Shown piece by piece: positions 1 through 8,060 of a stretch of 64,000 nucleotides of DNA. Within the stretch, counting starts at the first letter, position 1; each line of letters starts with the position of its first letter. Both the position numbers and the translations under genes were made by a program. Under the pieces are notes generated by a model. That model had not been told where the DNA came from and searched no databases. It worked only from the letters and a program-made list of their open reading frames with translations. Source of the DNA: Rodentibacter haemolyticus (GTDB lineage: Bacteria; Pseudomonadota; Gammaproteobacteria; Enterobacterales; Pasteurellaceae); assembly GCF_015356115.1 (NCBI RefSeq), contig NZ_CP063056.1:2170001-2234000 (forward strand), written 5' to 3'.

Positions 1-1315
1 GCCGGGTAATTTTTTTCAGTAAACGGGATTTAAGTTGATATTCTTGCGATTTACTTAAAAACACCGGATTTTTCATCACGGTTACCGTGAGTAATTTTGT
101 GGCGAGATGTAAACTCCCTTCTTTTAAATCCAATTTACGTTGATTTAACGCTTGTAATCGTTCAACTTCCTGTTTAAATTCCGCTTGGCTAAAACCATGT
201 TGTTTAATTTCCGCCATAAATTGAAACAATAAATTTATTCCTTGTCGGTACTCTGTATTGTTGAGCTGCAAGGTAAATAAATGTTGTTGTGTTTCTCGTC
301 CTAGCAGAGAGTCATAAAAAGCGGCCGAATCAATCAATGTCGGGTGTCGCTTTTCCCATTCTTGCAATCGGGTATTTAATAGACCGCTCATAACTGCACG
401 GATTAAATCTTGTTTGTAACCGGCTTTTGTATTCGTTTCTTGAAATGGTTCAAACAGGCTGAACTCAATACTGCGATAATCGGTTTCTTTTTCCGCAACG
501 GTTGCAAAACGAAACTGATTGACTAACGGAATATGAAAATCAATTTTTTCTAACGGTGTCGTCGGTGCTTTGCTATGCGCTAATTTTTGTTGAATCAGTG
601 ATTGAATTCTATTTTTCTGAATATCACCAACGATCACTAAGGACATATTGTCCGGACGATACCATTTGCGATAAAAATCCTTTACGCGTTGTGGTGATAC
701 GTTTTTAATGATATTCACCTCACCGATCGGGTCGCGCCGAATATAACGGGAGTTTGCCATTTCAATTGCGCTTTTCTTATCACCAAGTCGCAGCATAGGG
801 CTGAGACGTGCACGCCATTCTTCCAATACAACGCCTCGTTCGGCATCTAAATCTTGCGGTAAAATAGTTAAATGATTCATCCATTCGTTGATGACTTCTA
901 AGGCAAGAGAGAGTTTTTCTTCATCGTTATCGGAGAGATTAAGGGTATAAACGGTATTTTCAAAATCGGTGAAGGCGTTAATATCACGAGCAAATGTCAT
1001 ACCCAGTTTCTCCAATGCATTGATGATTTGGTTGCCCGGATATTTTTGTGAACCGTTAAATGCCATATGCTCAACGATATGCGCCACGCCTTTTTGATCT
1101 TCGTCTTCATTCATTGAACCGGCGTTAACCACAAGACGGAGATACACGCGATCTTTTGGCTCCTTATTTTCTAATATGTAATAACGTAACCCGTTGTCTA
1201 ATTTACCCTGTAAAATATCAGGGGGGAAAGGCAAGGTATTTTGGGATTTTGATATTGTTTGTGTACAGCTAACTAAAGTCAGAAGTAAAAATAAAAGTGC
1301 GGTCAGTTTTTTCAT
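1..1315 (-). CDS. pqqL: PqqL-type M16 zinc metalloprotease lipoprotein (3' end off window)
   Basis: The reading frame is open from the ATG at 1315 to the window edge, so about 438 N-terminal residues are present. The N-terminus is a lipoprotein signal peptide (MKKLTALLFLLLTLVSC) with lipobox LVSC. The inverted zinc motif HxxEH appears as HIVEHMAF, in the context GVAHIVEHMAFNGS typical of M16 insulinase/PqqL proteases. Full-length family members are roughly 900 residues with two M16 halves, so about half is missing. It lies downstream of a TonB-dependent receptor on the same strand, about 215 bp apart with a REPIN between. M16 proteases paired with such receptors (FusC, E. coli PqqL) are known to act in periplasmic processing of imported iron proteins; that role here is inference. 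An uptake sequence overlaps the signal-peptide codons. Confidence 0.85.
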   Translation of the reverse strand, partial: MKKLTALLFLLLTLVSCTQTISKSQNTLPFPPDILQGKLDNGLRYYILENKEPKDRVYLRLVVNAGSMNEDEDQKGVAHIVEHMAFNGSQKYPGNQIINALEKLGMTFARDINAFTDFENTVYTLNLSDNDEEKLSLALEVINEWMNHLTILPQDLDAERGVVLEEWRARLSPMLRLGDKKSAIEMANSRYIRRDPIGEVNIIKNVSPQRVKDFYRKWYRPDNMSLVIVGDIQKNRIQSLIQQKLAHSKAPTTPLEKIDFHIPLVNQFRFATVAEKETDYRSIEFSLFEPFQETNTKAGYKQDLIRAVMSGLLNTRLQEWEKRHPTLIDSAAFYDSLLGRETQQHLFTLQLNNTEYRQGINLLFQFMAEIKQHGFSQAEFKQEVERLQALNQRKLDLKEGSLHLATKLLTVTVMKNPVFLSKSQEYQLKSRLLKKITR

Positions 1316-1374
1316 AATTTTTGATAAAGGAAACAAAGGACGTTTTGCACGCCCTTATGAATTGCAAAAAGTGA

Positions 1375-1443
1375 CGTAGGATGGGCAACTTGTTGCCCAC
1401 CGAAGATATCTGAAATGGTGGGCAAAAAATTTGCCCACCCTAC
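1375..1443. repeat. REPIN copy (GTAGG-TGGGCAAC family)
   Basis: Two head-to-head REP palindromes: GGGCAACTTGTTGCCCACC and, after a short spacer, GGTGGGCAAAAAATTTGCCC ending in CCTAC. It belongs to the same family as the copies at 4192, 8973, 9998, 11415, 14633, 17442 and 23712. It sits between the receptor and the protease gene and could form a hairpin in their transcript. Confidence 0.85.
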
Positions 1444-1483
1444 ACAATTCATTGATATTACTATAATCTAACATCGAAAGTAT

Positions 1484-1513
1484 GTGCCGTTAGGCGGAAG
1501 CCGTAACGCACCG
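1484..1513. repeat. GCCGTAACGCACC-type intergenic repeat (short copy)
   Basis: Contains GTGCCGTTAGGCGGAAGCC followed by GTAACGCACC, the same motif seen at about 17500, 39900, 47090 and 52020. No coding sense is visible. It is a second repeat family, distinct from the REP palindromes. Confidence 0.7.
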
Positions 1514-1530
1514 TTTACATAACTGTCGGA

Positions 1531-3894
1531 TTAAAATTCATAACCTATTTCTAACCAAAATTCCCGACCCGGGGTATATTCGCCAAAGTTTTCCGAACCG
1601 CTACGCTTCATAATTTTACGGGTTTTATTTAGGATATTCAGCACATCTACTTGAATATAAGGTTTATGCTGCTCGGCAATTGTTGGCTGCCAGCGTAAAC
1701 GCATATCCCACTGAGTATGAGTGCCATAGTTGAATGTGCGGTAAATCGGTTTTTCCGACTGGTCGTCTATTTCTTTATAGCCTCTGATCGGGGCTTTCAG
1801 CCAGAGATAATTTGACCAAGTGATACCATATTCGGGTATTGCCATATCAAGGTTATAACGAAGTGTCCAATCTTCCGTGCTGGCATTCACTTTACGGCGC
1901 ATTTCTTCGCGAGTCATCACTTTTCCGTCTAAAACGACCAATTCCTTACCATTCACATCGGAATTGACATCACTAAGTTTTGTATCGAGCCAGTCGAAAG
2001 CTAAGCCGGTATTCCAATAAGTATTCCCTAATTTCCAAGGTTCAATAGTGTTTACTTGGAAGGTATAGACATTCACATTATAAGGCTTACCGTTTTTATA
2101 CTCGGATACTTTGTTACCTTCATTATCTTCGTAACGATCTAATACGATACGTTGGCGATTTTGGCGATAAATATATTTTAGATTAAAGGCGAAATTGCCC
2201 CAATTTTGTTCTAAACCCAGACTTAATTCATTGGCATAAGGCGTTTTCAGTGATTTAAGTTGGTTATAACGGCGTGTTTCATTCTCATTTAATTTAAGAA
2301 TTTTATCCGTGAGTTTTAAGGAAGCGAATGAACGTCCGTAATAACGGTTATAACCGACACTTAATCCGGTATCTTCAAAAGGTTTCCATTTGGCGACTAA
2401 GCGCGGTGCGATGTTAGTGTTTTTTAAATAATCATCACGTTCGGCACGTACACCCATACGAAATTCAACGTTACGCCATTTCATTAAATCTTCTGCATAA
2501 AGTGCAAGATTTTGGTATTGAGTATTGGTTTTTCCCTTTCTAGCCTTCAATTCTTTAGGGCTATCGGGAGTTAAATCAGGGGGTAATTCAGGATTAAAAA
2601 AGGTTATTTTACCGGTGACATCTTGATCCCGATTAAATTTATACTGTGTAAATTGATAAGTCGTGCCAATGGAAATATTGTGATTTACTTTCCCCCAATC
2701 AAAAGTGTTCACGGCATATTCCATGGAAATAGACGCATTGCGCTGTCTTAGTTGACTATCACCGTAACCACCGATTTCAATAGAATCATCAAGATCAGGA
2801 ATAATGAGTGTTTCTACATCGGCTGACTCGGAATCACGCTTATCTGTCATTTGATCATAAGCCAATGTCGTTGTGAGTATTCCTGAATTGAATGCATGGA
2901 TCCAAGCGAGCGTTGCACCATAAGCTTGATGATAGTCTTTAACGTTGTTGTTTAATGTATTTGGATAGAATTTGCTTTCACGATAATTGGAATAACGTAA
3001 ACCTAATTCAAAACGATCATCGTCATTAGGTGTCCAGTTGAAATTGATTAAACCGTTGTCTGATTGAAAGCGATAGAATTGATTATCACGTTTACCTTCT
3101 TTTGATACCAATTTACTTTGTTGGATATTTGACCCACGGCGGCTAAGTCCGATAACGACACCGAGATTATCCGTTAATGCTTGCTCGGTAACGACACTGA
3201 AGAAATGTTTTTTATACTTAGGCTGGTAAGTGGCTTGTAATGTGGCATCGGGTAAGATGCTATTTAATTTATTTTGTAAAGCGGTATCAGCGTGTAATTT
3301 AGCCCATGAAGATCCTGTCGTACGGTAATTCAGTTTCACGCCATTTTTACCGCTATATTGACGGGTTTTTGCCACAACCGCACCACCGGTAAATCCTCCA
3401 AGGCTGGCTGAAATATTGCTGTCGTGGACAACAATAGAAGAAAGCATATTGGCATCAAAAAAATAAGCCTGAGTGTTTCCAAGCCCCGGCACGACTTGCA
3501 TTGCACCGTCAAATACTTCACTGTCAGCCATTAAATCATTATTAATATTCACGTTATCCATAAAAAACGCCGTTTGGTTGGCGTCTGCGCCGTTAATCGA
3601 AATATTTTCAGGTTTGATTTCGCCGCGCTGTGTTCCATTTTGGTCGCTTTGCTCAAAACGTACGTGAGGATTGGTTTTAAGATAATCAGTGATATTGCCG
3701 TTAGAATTCGGCATTTTTTTTATTTGTTCTTTAGAAATGGTTTGTGAAGAAGAGAGTTCCTGCGTTTGATTCGCATAAACGACAATTTCTTCCAGTTGGT
3801 TTTTCCCCTGAGACGCTTTTTCAGCGGCAAATGAAGAAATTGACATCGTAGAAAGACTACAAGCAACAAAACAATGAAGATAAGATAGCTTCAT
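1531..3894 (-). CDS. TonB-dependent outer-membrane receptor
   Basis: A 787-residue receptor. I place the start at the ATG at 3894 because an AAGGAG ribosome-binding site precedes it and a signal peptide follows (MKLSYLHCFVACSLSTMSIS, cleaved after SSFAA). An ATG 17 codons upstream has no such support. A TonB-box-like stretch (EEIVVYA) and a plug domain (residues about 35-170, with ISINGADANQTAFFMDNV) come first, then a long beta-barrel ending in an aromatic residue (LEIGYEF). The substrate cannot be named from sequence. A Fur-box-like site lies about 70 bp upstream, so iron repression is likely. The next gene on this strand is a PqqL-type M16 protease, and the pair resembles the H. influenzae HI_1369/HI_1368 arrangement, recalled rather than checked. 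Confidence 0.9.
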   Translation of the reverse strand: MKLSYLHCFVACSLSTMSISSFAAEKASQGKNQLEEIVVYANQTQELSSSQTISKEQIKKMPNSNGNITDYLKTNPHVRFEQSDQNGTQRGEIKPENISINGADANQTAFFMDNVNINNDLMADSEVFDGAMQVVPGLGNTQAYFFDANMLSSIVVHDSNISASLGGFTGGAVVAKTRQYSGKNGVKLNYRTTGSSWAKLHADTALQNKLNSILPDATLQATYQPKYKKHFFSVVTEQALTDNLGVVIGLSRRGSNIQQSKLVSKEGKRDNQFYRFQSDNGLINFNWTPNDDDRFELGLRYSNYRESKFYPNTLNNNVKDYHQAYGATLAWIHAFNSGILTTTLAYDQMTDKRDSESADVETLIIPDLDDSIEIGGYGDSQLRQRNASISMEYAVNTFDWGKVNHNISIGTTYQFTQYKFNRDQDVTGKITFFNPELPPDLTPDSPKELKARKGKTNTQYQNLALYAEDLMKWRNVEFRMGVRAERDDYLKNTNIAPRLVAKWKPFEDTGLSVGYNRYYGRSFASLKLTDKILKLNENETRRYNQLKSLKTPYANELSLGLEQNWGNFAFNLKYIYRQNRQRIVLDRYEDNEGNKVSEYKNGKPYNVNVYTFQVNTIEPWKLGNTYWNTGLAFDWLDTKLSDVNSDVNGKELVVLDGKVMTREEMRRKVNASTEDWTLRYNLDMAIPEYGITWSNYLWLKAPIRGYKEIDDQSEKPIYRTFNYGTHTQWDMRLRWQPTIAEQHKPYIQVDVLNILNKTRKIMKRSGSENFGEYTPGREFWLEIGYEF

Positions 3895-3962
3895 TTTAAT
3901 TAGCTCCTTTGTATAATAATTAATCGAATAAAATTGGTTTTCCATTATAACTTTATTTTTAC

Positions 3963-3983
3963 ATTAATGATAATGGTTTTCAT
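3963..3983 (-). promoter_or_regulatory. Putative Fur box of the TonB-receptor operon
   Basis: TGATAATGGTTTTCA at 3968-3982 matches the 7-1-7 Fur consensus TGATAATnATTATCA at 12 of 14 fixed positions by eye. It lies about 70 bp upstream of the receptor ATG in AT-rich DNA suited to a promoter. Iron-repressed expression is inferred. Confidence 0.55.
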
Positions 3984-4126
3984 TTTTTTAGTGAGAATCA
4001 ATAACGAACCAAAAAGCTGTTTTTAGATTTAGTGATTTGCCGAAATCTTCACAAATATGTTATTGCCCGTTTATTATCCAACTCTCCAATTGTTTTTCTG
4101 CCTTTATTCCACTACAATTTCCCAGC

Positions 4127-4298
4127 ATTATGTATCAATTGCACAAATATTATTATGTATCAGTTGCACAAATATTATTAAGCAACGATTACGTAGGGTG
4201 GGCAACTTGTTGCCCACCAATCAAAGAAGAAAATTTCAATGGTGGGCAAAAATTTGCCCACCCTACTTTTTAGATTGTGCGACTGCTACGTAATACCG
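4127..4298. mobile_element. MITE-like composite repeat A (contains a REPIN)
   Basis: The left end is ATTATGTATCAATTGCACAA, duplicated once (4127 and about 4151). The right end, TTGTGCGACTGCTACG then TAATACCG (to 4298), is its approximate inverse. Between them sits a REPIN (4192-4266). The same pair of inverted ends encloses different palindromes at 17603, 23667, 47019 and 51988. No transposase is encoded. The element ends about 50 bp before the hsdM ATG, so it may contribute to or insulate the hsdM promoter. Confidence 0.65.
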
Positions 4299-4350
4299 CA
4301 ATTTACCCCGATTTTTATTACAGAAATTTATTCAAGAAGAGGCATTTTTT

Positions 4351-6065
4351 ATGGCAAACGAAAATTTAATCCAACATAATCCTGACCGAACCGAACCGAA
4401 CCGAACCGAACCGAACCGAACCGAACCGAACCTTGCCGAAATAGCGATCTAAGTCAAGCCTTTTTAAAGGATTTAGACGCTAAATTATGGGCTGCCGCGG
4501 ATAAACTTCGCAACAAAATTGATGCGGCAAATTATAAACACGTTGTACTCGGTTTTATCTTTTTAAAATACATTTCCGACAGCTTTACCGGCTTTCAAAA
4601 AACGCTTTACCAACAACTCACCGATCCAAATCACGAGCTTTATTTCGATCCGAGCTTTTATCAAGCGGAGGAATTTGAACAAAATTTGCAAGCGGAACTC
4701 AACGAACGGGATTATTACACCGCTGAAAATATCTTCTATGTGCCGGAGCAAGCCCGTTGGGAGAACCTCAAAAATATCGCCTTGCTGAATACAGGTGATG
4801 AATTACCTTGGGGCGGAAAATTTAGAAATGTCGCCAGCCTGATTGATGAAGCCTTTGAAGCCATTGAGCAAGAAAACCCGAAACTCAAAGGCGTATTACA
4901 ACGAGTTTCCCGTTTTGAGGTGTCGGAGCAAACCCTTATCGGCTTAATTAACACCTTTTCCGATACCAATTTTACCCAACCGAATTACAACGGCGAGCCG
5001 ATTCACCTAGCAGCAAAAGATATTCTCGGACACGTTTACGAATATTTTTTAGGCGAATTTGCCAGCCTTGAAGGGAAAAAGGGCGGAGAATATTTCACCC
5101 CAAAATCCATCGTAACCCTGATTGTTGAAATGCTTGAGCCTTATTCAGGACGGGTTTATGACCCGGCAATGGGGAGCGGCGGATTTTTTGTGCAAACCGA
5201 CCGCTTGATCACCGCTCATCACGGCAACCGCAATGCCATTTCCATTTATGGACAAGAAGCCAACCCAACCACCTATAAACTTGCCTTAATGAATATGGTG
5301 ATACGTGGGATTGATCCTGATTTTAAACGAGAAGATACGTTACTTAATCCGCAACATATCGACCGCAAAATGGATTTTGTGATGGCGAATCCCCCTTTTA
5401 ATGTCAAAGATTGGTGGAACGAAAGCCTCGCCAATGACCCCCGTTGGCAATTTGGCACACCGCCCGAAGGCAACGCCAACTTTGCCTGGATACAGCATAT
5501 GCTTTATAGCCTCAGCGAAAAAGGCAAAATGGGCTTGGTGCTTGCCAACGGCTCAATGAGCAGCCAAACCAACAATGAGGGAGAAATCCGCAAAAATATC
5601 GTGCAAGCGGATTTAGTGGAAGCGATGGTCGCCTTGCCAAGCCAACTTTTTACTAATACCCAAATTCCTGCCTGTATCTGGATTTTAAACAAAGCCAAAA
5701 AACGAAAAAATGAGGTGTTATTTATTGACGCACGCAAAATCGGCTATATGAAAGACCGAGTATTGCGAGATTTCACCCCCGAAGATATTGCCAACATTGC
5801 AGACACCTATCACAACTGGCAAAAAGCAGAAGGTTACCAAAACCAAGCAGGCTTCTGTTATGCCGCCAGCCTTGAGGAAATAGCCCAAAACGACTTTGTC
5901 CTCACCCCGGGGCGATATGTCGGCACCGAAGAAATGGAAGATGACGGCATTCCTTTTGCAGAAAAAATGCAAAATTTGACCGCTCTTTTAAACGAACAAT
6001 TTAAACAAAGTGCGGAATTGGAAGCGAAGATTAAAGCAAATTTGGGGGGATTGGGGTATGAGTAA
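4351..6065 (+). CDS. hsdM: Type I R-M methyltransferase HsdM, phase-variable, out of frame (OFF) as written
   Basis: DNA N6-adenine methyltransferase subunit of a type I R-M complex. The ATG at 4351 has a purine-rich RBS (AAGAGG) and runs through nine CCGAA pentamers, reaching TAA at 4450 after 33 codons. The HsdM body (N-terminal domain LSQAFLKDLDAKLWAAADKL, then DPAMGSGGFF SAM motif I, then NPPF motif IV) is open in another frame from 4386 to 6065. That frame has a TGA at 4383, immediately before the repeats, and no ATG or GTG start before the SAM domain, only a TTG at 4686. Loss of one pentamer (8 copies) or gain of two (11) joins ATG and body into about 569 residues, a normal HsdM length. 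The 3' end overlaps the next gene by 8 bp. Functional in the ON state; presumed silent here. Confidence 0.9.
4386..4432 (+). repeat. CCGAA pentanucleotide tract, 9 copies, contingency locus in hsdM
   Basis: Nine perfect tandem CCGAA units (4386-4430) plus a partial CC begin 12 codons after the hsdM ATG. Each unit changes the frame by two positions. By frame arithmetic 5, 8 or 11 units give an open gene, and 9 (as here) or 10 units end at TAA or TAG just after the tract. Slipped-strand pentanucleotide switching of hsdM is known in H. influenzae; the unit here differs. Confidence 0.95.
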
Positions 6066-6687
6066 ATATATATTGAATAATCATAAGTTTTCTAGCAAGA
6101 AATCTTTAAAAGCTCATCTAAGAAATATAAGGGATAGTTATAGTCAAGGGCAGAAAATTTCAAACAAAAATCATATTATAGATTTAAAAAGTTTTTTAAC
6201 CGATTATCACGATGATAAAGAAATTATTTTATTACAGTTTGATAATTTAAGAGGCTGTGATTTTTATGTTAGAAAATCGGAATATAAACCATCAAAAGAC
6301 TTGTGCTTTTGGATTGAAAAAGAAAATCAAAAACGTAGCTTTAGTTTCACAAATTTTGGTAATCCACCTACACCAATACAAAATTTTAGAAAGCGATGTG
6401 TGTATTTAATTCAAAATGACAAAGATAAAATTCGTCAGAGTATGGTTGGTAAGCAGAAAATGTCTAGTTATGAACTTTGGCATTCAAATAAAACACCTGA
6501 TGAAATTGTTAAAGAATTTGTCAAAATAAAAAATATTGATGATGATTTAAAAAATGGAAAAGTTGTTATGCTAAATGGAACTAATGTAACAGTTCCTGAA
6601 TTACAAAAAGATTATGAATATTTAGATAATGATTTTTTAGAGTTTTATCGTTCGTTAGATTTAGAATATTTTATGAAGGATAAATAG
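6058..6687 (+). CDS. DCL/DUF3223-like protein inside the hsd operon
   Basis: A 209-residue protein. The ATG at 6058 overlaps the hsdM stop by 8 bp, implying translational coupling. A longer frame from 6010 lies wholly inside hsdM and is not preferred. Residues about 9-115 look like the DCL family fold: a KKSLKAHLRNI helix, a central acidic stretch (FLTDYHDD), then CFWIEKENQKRSFSFTNFG, which matches the family's C-F-x-hydrophobic, charged, DFS-type ending. The C-terminal half (KMSSYELWHSNKTPDEIVKE) is not recognised. The gene is visibly more AT-rich than hsdM and hsdR, suggesting separate acquisition. An accessory or anti-restriction-type role is possible, but no function can be assigned. Confidence 0.6.
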   Translation: MSKYILNNHKFSSKKSLKAHLRNIRDSYSQGQKISNKNHIIDLKSFLTDYHDDKEIILLQFDNLRGCDFYVRKSEYKPSKDLCFWIEKENQKRSFSFTNFGNPPTPIQNFRKRCVYLIQNDKDKIRQSMVGKQKMSSYELWHSNKTPDEIVKEFVKIKNIDDDLKNGKVVMLNGTNVTVPELQKDYEYLDNDFLEFYRSLDLEYFMKDK

Positions 6688-6704
6688 TAATAAAGGAACA
6701 GTGT

Positions 6705-8060
6705 ATGAGTGATTGGAAAATTTATAAATTAGGTGAGTGTGGTATATTTAGAGAAGGGTATGTAAATCCTAAAAGAACAGTTGAAGAATTTTTTGGAGGA
6801 AATGTAAAATGGCTGAGAGCTACAGATTTAAATGATAATTTTATTTTTGATACTTCTCAAACTTTAAGTGAAATAGGTTTCCAAAGTGCAGGTAAAAGTT
6901 CAATTCTTTTTAAACCTAATACTATAGCTGTAAGTAAGTCAGGTACTATAGGTAGGATAGGTATTTTACAAGATTATATGTGTGCTAATAGAGCAATAAT
7001 AAATATTGAAGTTGATAAAAATAAATTTGATTATAGATTTATATTTTATATGTTGCTTGTCAATCGTAAAGATATTGAAAATTTAGCTGAGGGTAGTGTA
7101 CAAAAAAATTTATATATTTCTAATTTAAGTAAATTAGAGTTTTTAGCTCCTGATTTAGAATTACAAATAAAAATTGCTAATACATTAAATAATTTGGATA
7201 ACAAGATTAGATATAACACCCAAACCAATCAAACCCTAGAACAAATCGCCCAAGCGATTTTTAAAAGCTGGTTTATTGACTTTGAGCCAGTCAAAGCCAA
7301 AGCACAAGCCATTCGTAATGGCAAAACCGAAGCGGAAATTCGCCTTGCTACAATGCAAGCCATCTCGGGCAAAACTCCCCAAGAATTGACCGCACTTCCC
7401 CCCGAACAATACCACCCCCTCCAACAACTCGCCGACGCAATGCCAAGTGAGATTGGGGAAGATGGCGTGCCGAGGGGGGGGGAGATTGTAACTTTAAAAG
7501 AATGTTGTAATAAAATCCAAAATGGAGGAACTCCCAAAAGAAGCAATCTCCCATTTTGGGAAAATGGGACTATTCCTTGGCTATCCTCGGGAGAGGTCTG
7601 TAATAATCCTATTTTAGTAAGTTCAAAAGAGTTTATTACCGAATTAGGTTTACAAAATTCGTCAGCGAAACTTGTTAAAGAAAATTCTACTTTGATTGCT
7701 TTATATGCCTCGCCTACAGCTGGTAAATGTTCTTTTTGTGCATTTGAGACAACAAGCAATCAAGCTGTATGCTCATTAGAACCCAAAGAATATTTTAGGT
7801 ATTTTAATTATTACTATCTAAAAAATAAAGAAGAATATTTTGCTAATCAAGCTGTTGGTTCTGCACAGCAAAATATTAGTAAAGGAATTGTAGAAAATAC
7901 AGAAATATTTAAACCAAATATTGAGATTTTAAAATATTTTGATAGTTGTATTTCTTCAATTATGGATAAACAAGTATGTAATTTGAGAGAAAATATCTTA
8001 TTGTCTAAGACTAGAGATGAATTATTACCTAAGTTATTGAATGGAGAGGTTGAGGTATGA
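6705..8060 (+). CDS. hsdS: Type I R-M specificity subunit HsdS with mid-gene poly-G tract
   Basis: A 451-residue DNA-specificity subunit. TRD1 spans about residues 1-150. The first conserved helical spacer (about 160-250) contains NQTLEQIAQAIFKSWFIDFE and KAKAQAIRNGKTEAEIR. TRD2 spans about 258-400 and opens with VTLKECCNKIQNGGTPKRSN. The second conserved helix ends in TRDELLPKLLNGEVEV. A run of nine G (7474-7482) lies at the junction before TRD2. It is in frame here, but gain or loss of one G meets a stop within 14 codons, leaving a half-S protein of about 260 residues with TRD1 and one spacer. The TRDs are much more AT-rich than the conserved spacer, as expected for exchanged TRDs. The last 4 bp overlap the next ATG. 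Confidence 0.95.
   Translation: MSDWKIYKLGECGIFREGYVNPKRTVEEFFGGNVKWLRATDLNDNFIFDTSQTLSEIGFQSAGKSSILFKPNTIAVSKSGTIGRIGILQDYMCANRAIINIEVDKNKFDYRFIFYMLLVNRKDIENLAEGSVQKNLYISNLSKLEFLAPDLELQIKIANTLNNLDNKIRYNTQTNQTLEQIAQAIFKSWFIDFEPVKAKAQAIRNGKTEAEIRLATMQAISGKTPQELTALPPEQYHPLQQLADAMPSEIGEDGVPRGGEIVTLKECCNKIQNGGTPKRSNLPFWENGTIPWLSSGEVCNNPILVSSKEFITELGLQNSSAKLVKENSTLIALYASPTAGKCSFCAFETTSNQAVCSLEPKEYFRYFNYYYLKNKEEYFANQAVGSAQQNISKGIVENTEIFKPNIEILKYFDSCISSIMDKQVCNLRENILLSKTRDELLPKLLNGEVEV
7474..7482 (+). repeat. Poly-G(9) contingency tract in hsdS
   Basis: Nine consecutive G within the codons for P-R-G-G-E. With ten G the frame reads PRGGGDCNFKRML then stop; with eight G it reads PRGGRL then stop. The position, between the first conserved region and TRD2, is where the gonococcal NgoAV hsdS poly-G tract produces a truncated specificity subunit. 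Confidence 0.9.

Noticed and set aside
4037..4293. Two overlapping 78-codon frames upstream of hsdM
   Set aside because: They translate repeat DNA (MITE-like ends and a REPIN), with low-complexity products and no initiation signal.
4686..6065. hsdM starting at TTG 4686
   Set aside because: This would remove most of the conserved N-terminal HsdM domain, which is intact upstream in the same frame. The repeat-tract ATG model explains the locus better.
4351..6065. hsdM as an ordinary frameshifted pseudogene
   Set aside because: The only frame break coincides with a perfect simple repeat and everything else is intact, which points to a reversible switch.
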